Assembly (NCBI GenBank): GCA_033065855.1
Contig: JAVXUO010002005.1
Coordinates: 451,849 to 515,848 of the forward strand
DNA length: 64,000 bases
Direction of reading: 5' to 3'
Source of the DNA: Escallonia rubra
Lineage: Eukaryota; Streptophyta; Magnoliopsida; Escalloniales; Escalloniaceae
A model generated the notes under the pieces. It was not told the DNA's origin. It searched no databases and worked only from the letters and a program-made list of their open reading frames with translations. This document shows, piece by piece, positions 9,241 to 19,956 of the stretch. The first letter of the stretch is position 1; the number at the start of each line of letters is the position of its first letter. The position numbers were made by a program, and so were the translations under genes.

Positions 9241-11974
9241 GAAAGCAAGTGGCCGAGGGGTCGGCCGGTGTAGGGGGTCGGCGAGGCCAAAGGGTCGGCG
9301 GGGGTGGTGGGGAGAGGGAAAGAAGGGGGGAAGGAGGAGGAGAGGGGGAAAGGGGAGGGGGGTCGGCCTCTCGGGGTGGGGTCGGCCAGCGCTAGGGAAA
9401 GAGAGGGAAGGGCAGGGGGAAGGGAAGATATGGGAGAAAAGGGAGGGGGGCCGGCCGCTTGGGGAGGGTCAGCCTCCCTGAGGGGGTCAGCTAGCCAGGC
9501 GACATCAGCGGGTGGTGGGGCTGCAGGGGGAAGAAGAGGGGAAATGGTTGTCTTGCCCCGCGCGGGGGGGTCTGCGGTAGCAGGGGGGTCGGCGGGGCCA
9601 AGGGTCAGGGCTAGGGCCACGCATGTTGAGCCGACGCTTGTTCTGAAATAAATGAAGCAGAAGATGTGGGTGAAGCCGCGAGGTGTGGCAACTAGCGCAT
9701 CGCGACCACCACAAGTTATGACGACAGAACCTGTGGCCGCGTCGCCGACAGATGAGGCCGCATTCCGCCGGGAGGGGATACAGCAGTGCCCTTGACTTTT
9801 GACCATGGGGAGGTGCAAACATATGATCCAGACTTGGATAAGAAGAACACGCTGCTGGGGGTGAAGGGAGTAGTGCCGGCCGTACCTGACTGTTATACCA
9901 CTCCCACCCACTACACATGGCTCCGGGCTCCGATGACACTCATGCCGTCTGCACACCAACAGACTCTGAATGCATCGCTAACAACGTCGCACCAGCATCG
10001 AACGCCGACCCCGACGATGCGTCCTGCTGACGCTACACTGTAGGCTGAATAGGCACCTCCTGCTCACACGCCCGGGCTGCAACCATAAGTTCCAGCTCTA
10101 TCGGGCCCTCCTGCTCACCCACGGCGGCCTCAGTCTCTGTGCTCGTCCACCAGTAGGCACTGGCATCAAACATCAGTGACTCGTCGACCGATCCACCGTA
10201 CACATCCTCCACTCTCTCCTCAGCGCCCGACAATGGACTCTCCCTCCTACTCACCCCGACCCCCGACGTGCCGGCAGCCTCCGGCTCATCCCTATCTATC
10301 GGCTCATCAACCTCGGTCGCCAACACCTGGAAGCCGCTCCTGTACCGTTGCCCCCCTCAGCTGCCTGCTCCTCGTACTCCTGCCAAAGTTACCATCAGTC
10401 CATATTCATTCATCATTATGTGCAATCAATAAACAAAACTTAACAATCAACAGCAATGCTTACCTCAAACTCCGGCTCCTCCAATGCCTCGCGCGGCCTC
10501 TTCAATCCGGCTAAACGTGAGCCTGATGTACCTACCCTAGCCTGACGAGCACTCTTCATCATCCCCACTCGAAGTGCCGACAGAGGCCCCTTGTCGGCCC
10601 CCGTCACCCTTAGTGCCTGCACCGCTGGCTCCTCGCCACGGTCTTCCAACGGAGCATCATCCTCAGACCCCTCCGTCTCTTCATTTGCATCCCTCTCCGA
10701 GCTCACAGCAGAGCTCCCAACCACTAACGCCATCATGCCCGCCTGTCTCACAATTGTAGCCGATATCAAGCTCAAGGCCCGATCACATGCAAACACATCA
10801 ACCCTCCGACGCATAGCCGACGGCTGTGCTAACCACTCTACCCAGCTACCACGTAACTGCTCCCACCACCGTGCATACTCCACTGTCACTACCCCCGATA
10901 CTGCCGTCCCCGGCCGCCTCTACTCTGTCACCGGTGTCGGTTACTCACGGACTCTGTCATACCGCGTATACCCAAACGAAGTCGTCACACTCCACGGGCT
11001 GCGATACTCGCACGGCGGCTCTAAGTCATAACCAAACGGCAGAGACAGTCGGTCTGGGCAATACCTGGCACATAGTACATATTCTCTGCAGGCTTCCCGC
11101 CATCATCTGTCATCACTGGAAGGCAACCCAAAAAATATGCCACCAACAGTACAACATGCGCCACCACCAACTCACCTCTCTTACTCAAGTCTATCGTCAT
11201 CTCATGTGCATGTAGCCGGGGGGGACTCCATATGACGAATGCATATCTCTGTACGGCCGTGCCAAGCATGCCTCCCGCGTATCTATCAGCCGTGACAACG
11301 GACAATCCAGCCTCTTGATGCCCGCCCATGCAAATACCCGTGACCCGCTGCACCACAATGTAACCTCCTGTGACTTGCCTGCCTATGTCACAGTTCTCAT
11401 CCTCGGTACCAGATGCTCGAGCGGATATCCTGTTGGCTGATAATCCGGAAAGCACTCGTATAAATATCGTTGTAGAAACATCTAGTCTACGTACGTCGCC
11501 ACCTGATACCGCCCGTGCGACCGCTTCACATCATTTACGAACTGATCCAGCCACGAATACAGGGTGCCAAGATACACAGGAGCCAGCCCGACCCGCTTCC
11601 TCTGCGCCATCCGAATCGCCAGGGGAATCCCCCTCGGGGAAATGCCATCCTCCGGCGTCCCCTCAAACACAAATCTGCAAGCACATAGCAATTCATTATC
11701 CATGACAAGAATAGCATATCACATCTACACACATACAGTAAATCAACAATATAATGCTCACCTCGACATGAACATCACCAAGAATGTCACCATCTCGTAC
11801 CGCTCATCCTTGTGATACGGCCCAATCACGAAATGTGTGGCATTGCCCAACTTCTGCCCATACTTGTAATATCCCGAAAATTTCCTTTTTCCGTGTGTGA
11901 AATTTTTATTTTTAATAAATAAGCTTGTGGTCTTTTTGAGAATATTGAGAAAGTGATTTTTATCATTTTTTTGA

Positions 11975-12190
11975 AGTTTTAGTCGAATGGAAAGTGTTCA
12001 ATATTTTGATAAGGAAGTTTTTAAAGGTTTTAGTCGAATTAAAGAGATTTTAGTCGACTAAAAGTGTGTTTTAGTCGACGAAAAGTGTGTTTTAGTCGAC
12101 TAAAAGTGAAAAAAAAAACTTTCGCCTAAAAAGTTTTTAGTTGAGTCAAAGTGTTTCATTCGACTCAAATGTTTTTAGTCGAATGCAAAC
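11975..12190 (+). repeat. Clustered TTTTAGTCGA boxes in the LTR U3 region
   Basis: At least six exact TTAGTCGA words and two variants occur within about 200 bp upstream of the LTR TATA box. Several are part of the palindrome TTTTAGTCGACTAAAA. The position suggests enhancer-like transcription-factor sites, but the function is inferred. Confidence 0.75.
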
Positions 12191-12273
12191 TTAAATTTTT
12201 GTCCCTCTATATAAATAGTGTCTTATTTCATTTTCTTGCTTTTTCGGGGTTTCTCTGTTTCTTCCTCCTTTGT

Positions 12274-12324
12274 GAGAGCGAGCGAGCGAGCGAGCGAGAG
12301 AGCGAGCGAGCGAGCGAGCGAGCG

Positions 12325-12382
<58 letters not shown>
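12274..12382 (+). repeat. GAGC/GA microsatellite in the LTR leader
   Basis: Tetranucleotide (GAGC)n grading into dinucleotide (GA)n just downstream of the LTR TATA box. It gives spurious Ser/Arg/Glu-rich open frames on both strands. Confidence 0.95.
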
Positions 12383-12384
<2 letters not shown>

Positions 12385-14654
12385 CCTTGGAAGTTTGGAA
12401 GATCTAAGGTGAAGCTTAAGGTTTTGCTTTTCTCAAAGGCTTGGCTAAGGTAAGGGTTATTTTCGAAATTCACATCAGCGATGGACCAATCGCTCTTGTA
12501 AGTCTTTAGTTCCTTTTTGAAATCCGAATTTTTTCGAGTTGAGTTAAGTGATTCTTCTTCTCCTCTTTGCTTTGAGATTTACTATGAATAACTTGTTCTA
12601 AATGTTATGACTTGTGAAATTCAATTTTTTGTCAAATTTGTCTGATCTTAGAATTTGCAGTATTGATATCGTTTGTTTTAGAGATTATCATTATTTCAGA
12701 AACTCCGTATATTGTTTGACATGTCCGGTATTTGATTTGGTTAAATTGAATTTTTTGTTTTGATAACTCTATGAGCCATGTCACAGTGTATGTGACTTAT
12801 GTCTGACTTACCCACGTGGATTGAAACGTGGGCTAACTCAGGGGAATTGAGCTAGAGATCGTGATCTTACTTTCTGAACCGGCCTCATATGTCAGTGATG
12901 ACGTATGTGACCACCTTCTGAATGGCTCTCTAGTGTCTGTTTCTTTATTTAGATATGTTTTGACATTCGAAATCTGGTTTGATTGTCCGTTATGTTGAGA
13001 TCCTTTGTGCTTCCAAAATATTCGTTTCTCTGATAGTTTCGTTTCCGTTTGATTGGTCATTTGAGCGACCTTACTGGGCATTTGGCTCATCCTCTTATTG
13101 TTGTTCCTTTCAGGAGACCAGTAGGTGAAACCCTGTATTGGAGGGCTAGCTAAACGATCAAGAGTTAGTTGTTTTGTTTCAGATATTAATTCTGACGCTA
13201 TTTGGGTATATTTTTGGAAACTCCGTGTTGGAGATCATGACTTATATAAAAGCTTTGGGGTCATTTTGATACACGTTGATGTATTTTGGGAATTATTAGA
13301 ATATGCTCTAATTTACCATTTTGGAGTTTTTATGATAGTTATAAGATTTTATCTGATCTCTGTGTATTCGGCGTTAACGCTCTGGAAATAAATCTGGGGT
13401 GTTACAATACTTCACCTGCGGCGTCCCATAGAACAATCGGAGCCACCCCCCGTACGTCCCCTTCCGATGCTGCCTCATCTCCGACAGGGTATCCAGTAGC
13501 TGCGTCTGCAACACCCACTCCTCTCCATCAGTCGCGTCACCCGTGCATCCAACTCCCCATGCATCGGCAGCCCTGTCAGCATCATCACATCCAACAGCGT
13601 CGGCCCGATCTCTCCAAACTCAGTCACAAAGGTATGTGACAGCACGCTCTACCTCGATAGCAGTAGGGTCATCCCGGGCGTATCTCTATATAACTCCAGT
13701 CCCCTCCCAGTAATATCTATCGTCGGTAGTAACCCCAACGCCTGCAACAACGCCGCCCACCACGGCGTCTCCACCATATGCTCGCACCAGAAGTCCCACC
13801 CAATCGGCATCGCACCACCCTTGAAAACCACAGGCGACCAGGGTATATCTTGCCACTCCACCAATAACCCCGGAACATATCGCAGTGACATCACAGGTGC
13901 CTCCTACCAGCTCAAAGCCCGCACATATGGTGACGGCACCAGTGGCTCCTCTCCCATCGACGGACCACTCCACGGCACCGTAAAAGCTCCATCAGCCACC
14001 CGGATGGCTAGCTCTCTCCTCAGCTCCCGGTCAGGTACGGTCGGCACCACTCTCTTCACTCCCAGTAGTGTGTTCATCTTATCCGGGTCCGGATCATATG
14101 TTCGTACATCCCCATCGTCAAAAGTCAAGGGCACTGCTGTCTCCCCGCCCAGCACAGCTACGGCCTCATCTGTCGGCGGCGTAGCCACAGGTTCCGTCGT
14201 CATAACCCCCGGTGGTTGCGATGCGCTAGTTGCCGCACCTCGCGGCTTCGCCCACATCTTATGCTTCACATTTTTCAGAACCAGCGTCGGCTCAACATGC
14301 GTGGCCGTACCCCTAACCCCTCTACTACCGTCGACCCCCCCGCGCAGGGCAAGACAACCCTTTCCCCTCTCCTTCCTCCTACAGCCCCGCCACCCGCCGA
14401 TGTCGCCTGGCTGGCCGACCCCCCAGGGTGACCGACCTTCCCAGAGCGGTCGACCCCCTCCCATTTCTTCCCTTTCCTCCCTTCCCTCTCTTTCCCCGTC
14501 GCTGGCCGACCCACCCTGAGAGGACGACCCCCTCCCCTTCCCCCCTCCTTCCCCCTTTCTTTCCCTCTCCCCACCAACCCCGCCAACCCTTGGCCCCACT
14601 GACCCCCTACACCGGCCGACCCCTCGGCCACTTGCTTGCCTTCTCTTACCATCT

Positions 14655-14745
14655 CGTTTTTCTCTCCTCTCTCTCTTGAATAAAGTTTACAAATGAGGGT
14701 TCTTGCAAAAATCCCTTCCCTCCTTCACTATTTATAGGGGTGGGC
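14655..14745 (-). promoter_or_regulatory. Putative promoter and leader of the PMD gene (right arm)
   Basis: On the minus strand, GCCCACCCCTATAAATAGTG (about 14729-14748) is a good TATA box. It is followed after about 80 bases by the first ATG region (14652) of the element's long frame. Context and spacing fit a core promoter for the PMD gene. Confidence 0.6.
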
Positions 14746-15235
14746 CATCTTTCAATCTCAACCACCCATTCAAATTCAAACCAATTTTTTTTCCCACCAA
14801 AACCCAGCAGCTATATTTTTCAAACGGTTAAACCTTTTCACGCTTAATTTTTTTTGGCGCACTGCGTTTCTACTAAGCAAAATCGTCACAACTTTTTTCC
14901 TCATAATTCATAATTACCGCTAGCCAAATTTGCATTTCAATTTCTTATTCGATATTTTACAAAGTGCACGCTACCCAATCGCAAGCTACACCATTTATAC
15001 GTGCGGCGCCCGCTCTGGTTGCCTCTCCGCGCACACCACACGTAAGGGGCTTATGTTCCCAACCTATTCGAATCGCACCCCAGGGCCTGCTAAGGGACCC
15101 ATTTTGCACGACACATCACCCATTTCCCAGTCAATTATTCAACGCCATAAGCCGGTCAAAGTGCATCTCCCTTCGAATATTCACAGGCAATCAAATTGTC
15201 TGTCGCTATCGTTGCTTGGAAGAGCGCAAATCCCC

Positions 15236-15515
15236 CGAGGGGGTCGGCCACCTCCCTAAGAAGGGGGTCGGCCACCTCCTTAAAGAGGGGGTCAGCCACC
15301 CTCTTTAAGGGGGGGTCGGTCACCCTCTTTAAGGAGGGGTCGGCCTCTTTAAGGGGGGGTCGGCCACCCTCTTTAAGGGGGGATCAGCCACCCTATTTAA
15401 AGAGGGGTCAGCCACCTCCTTAAAGAAGGGGTCGGCCACCCTATCCAAAAGGGGGTCGGCCACCTTCTTTAAGGAGGGGTCGGCCACCTTCTTTAAGGAG
15501 GGGTCGACCACCTTT
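15236..15515 (-). repeat. 30-bp GGTCGGCCACC minisatellite, expanded copy (right arm)
   Basis: Roughly ten imperfect units of GGGGTCGGCCACC plus (C/T)TCTTTAAGGA. The unit is close to a multiple of three, so open frames persist on both strands (V-A-D-P-S-L-K type repeats on the minus strand), but they have no other coding support. Confidence 0.85.
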
Positions 15516-16301
15516 GTCTTGGGGGGGGGGGGAGGAGGCTGCTGACCTCTTTCTGGTATCTCACTCAACGCACTCTCTACAGTGCTCACTCACCACCAGT
15601 GGTCGCATGACGCTCGTTGTCACCCGCGCATCGTTGTCGTGACAACCATCACTCGCGGCCGTGCATTGTCATCTGGGTACCGTCTCCTTGACAACTATCA
15701 CCTGCACGCTCCTTAACACTCGTCGCCGCGCCCATACGCCACAATCATGTTACATGTTTCCAAAGGGGCTTCGCTCGTAGTGCTCCGGCACGAGGACCCC
15801 TCGCACGAGATGGACTCATTATCACAAAGTCATCTCCGCCACGGGATGGGCTCATTACCTTAAAGCCATCGCCGTCACAATCACGGGTGGCTCCGGCACG
15901 AGGACCCCTTACAGCGGGATGGACTCACTACCCTAAAGTCATCGTTGCCATAGGATGTGCTCATTACCAGAAAGTCATCGCTGTCACAATCACGGGGAGG
16001 TCCGCTCGTAGTGCTCCGGCACGAGGACCCCTCGCACCGAGATGGGCTCGTTACCACAAAGTTATCGCCGCCTGGTTTGACTTGCATGACTCTGAGCACT
16101 GAGCTGCGATCATATCCGCTCATGTTATCATTGATCGTCGACATTACCAGGACAATGACCCCCGGGTCACTCCGGGACGGGAGCAGGTCCTTGGAGGGCA
16201 TCGCGCCTAGTCCGCCTGGCAGTTGGCTACAGGGGCAACCCTCACCGCTGTCAGGTTCTTTGTGCGTGTCTTGACGCTATCTTCTAAAACTATTGTCCCT
16301 T

Positions 16302-16367
16302 GGATATGTAAGATAATGGCTAGCGAAGGCATGGTACATGCCTTCGCCAGCCGCTATCTTCATATCC
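16302..16367. repeat. 66-bp near-perfect hairpin beyond the right arm
   Basis: GGATATG..AGATA..GGCTAGCGAAGGCATG pairs with CATGCCTTCGCCAGC..TATCTTCATATCC around a 2-3 base loop. It lies 17 bases outside the right arm and is absent from the corresponding left flank. It could be a tiny MITE, a foldback remnant or a small-RNA precursor. Confidence 0.7.
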
Positions 16368-16653
16368 AGCTTCATCTCACTCCTTCTGGTCGTGATATTT
16401 AAAGGGGGATCCTGCAAGTTTTGACAGACATGTATCCTCTAGTAGAAAGGAGCAGAATCCAACGAAAGAAGATGTCGGAATACATTGTTGGGGTCAGTGG
16501 TGGCGGCGATGGAATTCACAGTGCAATCACAAATTTAAAAGCTTGGAGCTTTGTGATGTAAATTTTGCCTTTAAAAGTAATGAGTCTTCGTGACACGTGC
16601 GATGCGTGTGTAAAAAGGAAGTTAAAAATATCAATTTTGTTTAAAAAAATTAA

Positions 16654-17739
16654 AGGTTAATTACACATATATCCCTGAGGTTAGGGTATAATTACAGACA
16701 ATGACAATAGTTTGGACAAATTACACTAATGTCCGTTGACCAAACGGAAGCTTAAAAACCCTAACGGTTTTAATGAAAAGACTTTATCGCCCTTAAGTTG
16801 GAACTTTATTTATTTTTAATGCCATCAATTTCTTCTTTAAAAAAAAGAGAAAAAGAAAGATTAATGTACCCCCCGCCCCCAACCCCATTGGCCATTTCTG
16901 TCTCAAACTCCCCCCGCAGAACACCTTTGTCGCCCATCGGCCTCCCTGTCGCCGCACCCACCCTCCTTCTTCCCCTTCTCCGTCGCCACACCCACCCTCC
17001 CTATTCCTCTTCCCCGTCGCCGCCTCCACCCTCCCCCCCTTCCCCTTCCCCATCGCCGCAACGCCGTACCTCCTACCGTAAAGATATTCGCCGTTGCTCA
17101 GTTGTGATGGCGTCGATCACGTTGCGATTTTGGACGTTGCAGATCTGGACAACCGGCTACTTTGTCGTTGTTCTCATGGTAACGGAGGGCCAGTCACGGT
17201 GGTGATGGTGATGGCATCTTTGCTTTGCAAATTAGGGAATGTCAAATAAGGGAAGGTGATGGCATCACCGTGACTGGCATCTTTGCTTTGCAGATTTGGA
17301 CAACCAGTAAGGTACCGTTGTTCTGATGTTTAGGCACCGACGACTTTGCTTTGCAAATTAGGGTTTTGAAACCCTAATTGGCAGATTGAGACCCTTTGAG
17401 AAATTGCAGATTGAGAAATTGCAGATTGAGAGTAGACTGCAAAGATAGAGAACAAATTAATTTTAGGCTTTTAAAACCCTAATGTTGAAATTAAGGCTTG
17501 AAATCTTAATTTAAAATTTTAAAAATATTATGTATATAAAGTACAAGGGGTAGTATTGTCATTTTAAAAATACGTATTGCTGACATCATTAAAAAAGTAC
17601 ACTTTTTGGACGGAACCCTAACGGATGGACACGGCTGATACATTTTAAAAGTGTTTGGTCATAGAATGTTACATTTTAAAACTTTGTGTTCTTGACTGTA
17701 ATTACACCCTAACCTCAGGGACATAAGTGTAATTAGCTC
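16654..17739. mobile_element. Non-autonomous MULE-like element with 9-bp TSD
   Basis: 1086-bp element. The left end AGGTTAATTACAC and the right end, reverse-complemented, GAGCTAATTACAC are continued inward by related sequence (CCCTGAGGTTAGGGT on the left, ACCCTAACCTCAGGGA on the right). It is flanked by the 9-bp duplication AAAAATTAA at 16645-16653 and 17740-17748. The interior holds a C-rich segment (16865-17060) with CCGTCGCC/CCACCCTCC repeats and three copies of a CATCTTTGCTTTGCA-like word, but no transposase. The GC-rich interior could be captured host sequence that I cannot identify. Confidence 0.82.
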
Positions 17740-17748
17740 AAAAATTAA

Positions 17749-19920
17749 GCATCGCGTATAAGTGTTTATTGTCACAAATGAATCTTAAGTTGCTGAAAAA
17801 AAAAGTTAGTTATGCGTGTGACAAAATAAGTTAGTAAAATATTATCATCATATGACACTTAGATTTAATTTTAACTACAATTTTTTAATGGATTTGAAAT
17901 TGTTAAAACCAAACATGTGAAAAGATAAAGTTACCAATATGATATTTTTGTAATATCAAGTTTGGGCTTTAAAATTTATATTCATTATATTTTTTTTAGT
18001 AAAGTTTAAATTATGAAAACCAAACATGTCTTTATAGGTAGTTATTTATCATTTAAGATTTGTATTTTATGTCATCTTGGAACGTCACTTGTCACCATTT
18101 TAAATAGGTAGTTAATAATATCAAAGATGTGTTATACCAAAAGAAGTTTTTCCTTTATATATAGTATAGATATAAGAAATGGACCCATGACAATTGTTTA
18201 GGTCATCTTGCTACCTTTGACAAAAACAAGTTTGCTGCCAAGTTTTTTCCATTTTGAACGACCATTTGATCGAGCTAGACGTTTATGTTGAAGTTTACAC
18301 AATGAAACTAGCTAGCTTCAAATGAGTCAACCTTGTTTTCAATAATTTCGCCTTGGATTAACTGATAATCACAAGGATTAATTTGTTCTCGATTCAAAAT
18401 AACGCACCGTAAGATATTCTTTTACGTGGTTCAACGCATTGAAATTGTGTGGTATGCTCTATACGAAAAAATATATATTAAGCATTACGATAGAATCACT
18501 AATACAAAGATATAAGTAACTTCAATTTCATAGTCACAAAGATAGAATATCCTTATGCTAAACATTTACACATCACGGGACTCTTTTTGAGTACGTGACT
18601 TTGCACATATGACAATGAGACACTTTTTCATTAGGCTAACAACCTATTTTGTTTGAACAGTAAATGCTATTTACTGTTCAAGTTGGGATCTTCTCAACTA
18701 AAATACAAAGAGAGGCCATGTGTACAAATGGGAGGAAACAGTTCAGCGAAGCACTTTGCGCGGTCGTACACACACCCAAATTTGAACCGGTATTACGAGT
18801 GGTGAGTGTGTGTTGCCACTCGCTTTTCTGATTAGCTTATCTCACTTTTGTCGCTCAAAACTTAAAATTGTCGTTAATAAGCATTTATAAATGCCACAAA
18901 AAAAATGTGTGGAGCGTGAATATCATTTCTCTCGATCGCGACTCACTTCAAGCAATGGCTTTCATTTAGACAGCTAGAGATATTCCTGGTTTCTTTCTGC
19001 CATTTTTGTTACTTTAATCATTAGAAAAAGGTGAATTTTGCTGTTTTTCACATCTAAACTTGTTTTTTTGTGCCCTGCAACAATAAAAATACTGTCTTTT
19101 TGTTGGTTTGTGTCAAGCTGACAAGATCTGCAACAAGTTTCAATTCACCTTACAGGTCTCTCGATCTCTCCCTGTCTCTCTCTACATATATTTATGTATG
19201 TGTACCTTTTATGTACTTATATGCCTGCATCCCTAAAATAGTAAATTAATGGTCAGTTTCCAAGAAGTATAGTTCCTAAAAATTATAGCTCTATTTTGCA
19301 TGTATACATATAAGCCATTAATTTCTTGCATCAATATGGATTTTGCATGCAAAGAACTGCAGGGGCCAACCAAGCACCCATAGATTCAAGATTCAGTCTT
19401 CTTGTAGCAAAGGTACCCTGAAAAGTTTTAGACGTGTTATACATGTTTATATATGAATCAGCTTCAGATGGTTTGCGTTTCCTGATAAAACGCACATTGA
19501 ATTTGTTTTGTGCGTATATATTTGTTGAATCATTGATGGGTTCTGCTTTTCTTTACGGATTTATGGATTCACACACACACACAGACACTCGTATCAAAAA
19601 GATCTTTGCACGCCTGTATTGGCATCAATGAATTGCACATATAGATGTGGATTCAGATTTTGCTGCAATCCGCATCCTCTCCATTTCTTGTTATATCTTT
19701 AGTTACTAATGACTTCGTCATTACATATTTGACAAAACTGACGAATGGAAAAAATTTGGGTTAAAGACAATGTACTGGCAATGTCATCTCTTTGTGGTTT
19801 GAATATCAGATCCTGAGTTTGCCTTGCATTTTGTTATGGAGAAAGTGCAAGACCCATGTTTGGGAAATAGCTGCAGCACCTTGTACTTTTACACTTCATC
19901 AGCATCTGAATCTCGACTGC
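17749..19920. other. Spacer and probable 5' region of the sugar transporter gene
   Basis: AT-rich and without coding support to about 18900. The stretch 18900-19928 probably contains noncoding first exon(s) of the transporter. A CT-rich leader-like segment (TCTCTCGATCTCTCC, about 19158-19185) follows an AG acceptor, and a clear polypyrimidine-AG lies at 19928, immediately before the exon with the ATG. TCTATACTATATATAAAGG, read on the minus strand near 18155-18173, resembles a Helitron 5' end. Confidence 0.4.
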
Positions 19921-19956
19921 TTTTCAGGATCAAATAGCTCAATATACTGAGGAAGG

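Larger units (their letters stand above)
7570..9893 (+). repeat. Left arm of the long inverted repeat
   Basis: Inverted copy of 14030-16285. Outer end near GCGTCAAGAGACTCGC (7570); the inner break with the right arm falls after GTACCTGAC near 9890. Order from outside in: unique GC-rich sequence with CGGAGTGACCCGGGGGTC, a roughly 110-bp minisatellite (about 7798-8290, five copies), a unique segment with GACCACTGGTGGTGAGTGAG, three short GGTGGCCGACC repeats (8550-8640), an AT-rich segment, a promoter, then the N-terminal PMD coding part. The reading frame in this arm is broken soon after the TPTDEAA-like stretch. Confidence 0.88.
11860..13411. mobile_element. Solo LTR (1542 bp) with 5-bp target duplication
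   Basis: LTR at 11865-13406 begins TGTAATATCCCG and ends GGGGTGTTACA, the classical TG...CA ends with the short inverted TGTAA/TTACA seen in Ty3-type plant LTRs. The perfect duplication ATACT lies at 11860-11864 and 13407-13411. There is no internal domain, so it is the product of recombination between two LTRs. A TATA box (TATATAAAT, 12208-12216) and a pyrimidine-rich leader mark the U3/R boundary in plus orientation. It lies inside the PMD gene; removing it and one ATACT leaves the PMD frame continuous across the site. Confidence 0.93.
10033..14599 (-). pseudogene. Plant mobile domain (PMD) gene, decayed and split by a solo LTR
   Basis: Minus-strand gene. The N-terminal part (about 14599-13411) includes VPWSGPSMGEEP, LLVEWQDIPW, WWAALLQALGLLP and FVTEFGEIGPTLLDVMMLTG. 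The last is a typical PMD core (FVTRFGEIGPTLEDV-like in the family). After the solo LTR the frame resumes (11859 down) with NATHFVIGPYHKDER, then an 87-bp intron with proper borders (11675-11761), then IPLAIRMAQRKRVGLAPVYL and the GRYQVATYVD segment. The frame is interrupted by TAG stops at 13904-13906, 13649-13651, 11482-11484 and 11383-11385, and by at least one frameshift near 13530. Acidic C-terminal exons are at 10440-10889 and 10033-10326. PMD proteins are thought to act with phosphatases in the nucleus or silencing; here only the domain identity is claimed. Confidence 0.8.
7570..16285. mobile_element. Large inverted-repeat mobile element carrying a plant-mobile-domain gene
   Basis: Two arms of about 2.3 kb (7570-9893 and 14030-16285) are inverted copies of each other along their whole length, apart from differing minisatellite copy number. 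They enclose about 4.1 kb with a decayed PMD gene on the minus strand, interrupted by a solo LTR. Both arms contain an inward TATA promoter and the first part of the PMD reading frame. PMD domains are known from plant host proteins (MAIN/MAIL1) and as passengers in MULE and retrotransposon families. Very long TIRs would fit a MULE or foldback element, but I see no transposase and could not find target duplications at the outer ends. The class is therefore inferred. An alternative is an inverted duplication of one element. Confidence 0.75.
14030..16285 (-). repeat. Right arm of the long inverted repeat
   Basis: Reverse complement of the left arm. It retains the longer, more intact start of the PMD gene on the minus strand (start region up to 14652). 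The 30-bp minisatellite is expanded here to about ten copies (15236-15515), while the 110-bp minisatellite has only about three copies (15800-16070). The outer end is at GTCTTGACGC (16268-16277). Confidence 0.88.

Noticed and set aside
9143..9651. Gly/Arg-rich open frames in the left arm
   Set aside because: Purine-rich leader and broken PMD start; the matching minus-strand copy in the right arm shows the real frame.
12151..12473. Ser/Arg/Glu repeat proteins around 12.3 kb
   Set aside because: They are translations of a GAGC/GA microsatellite in the LTR leader.
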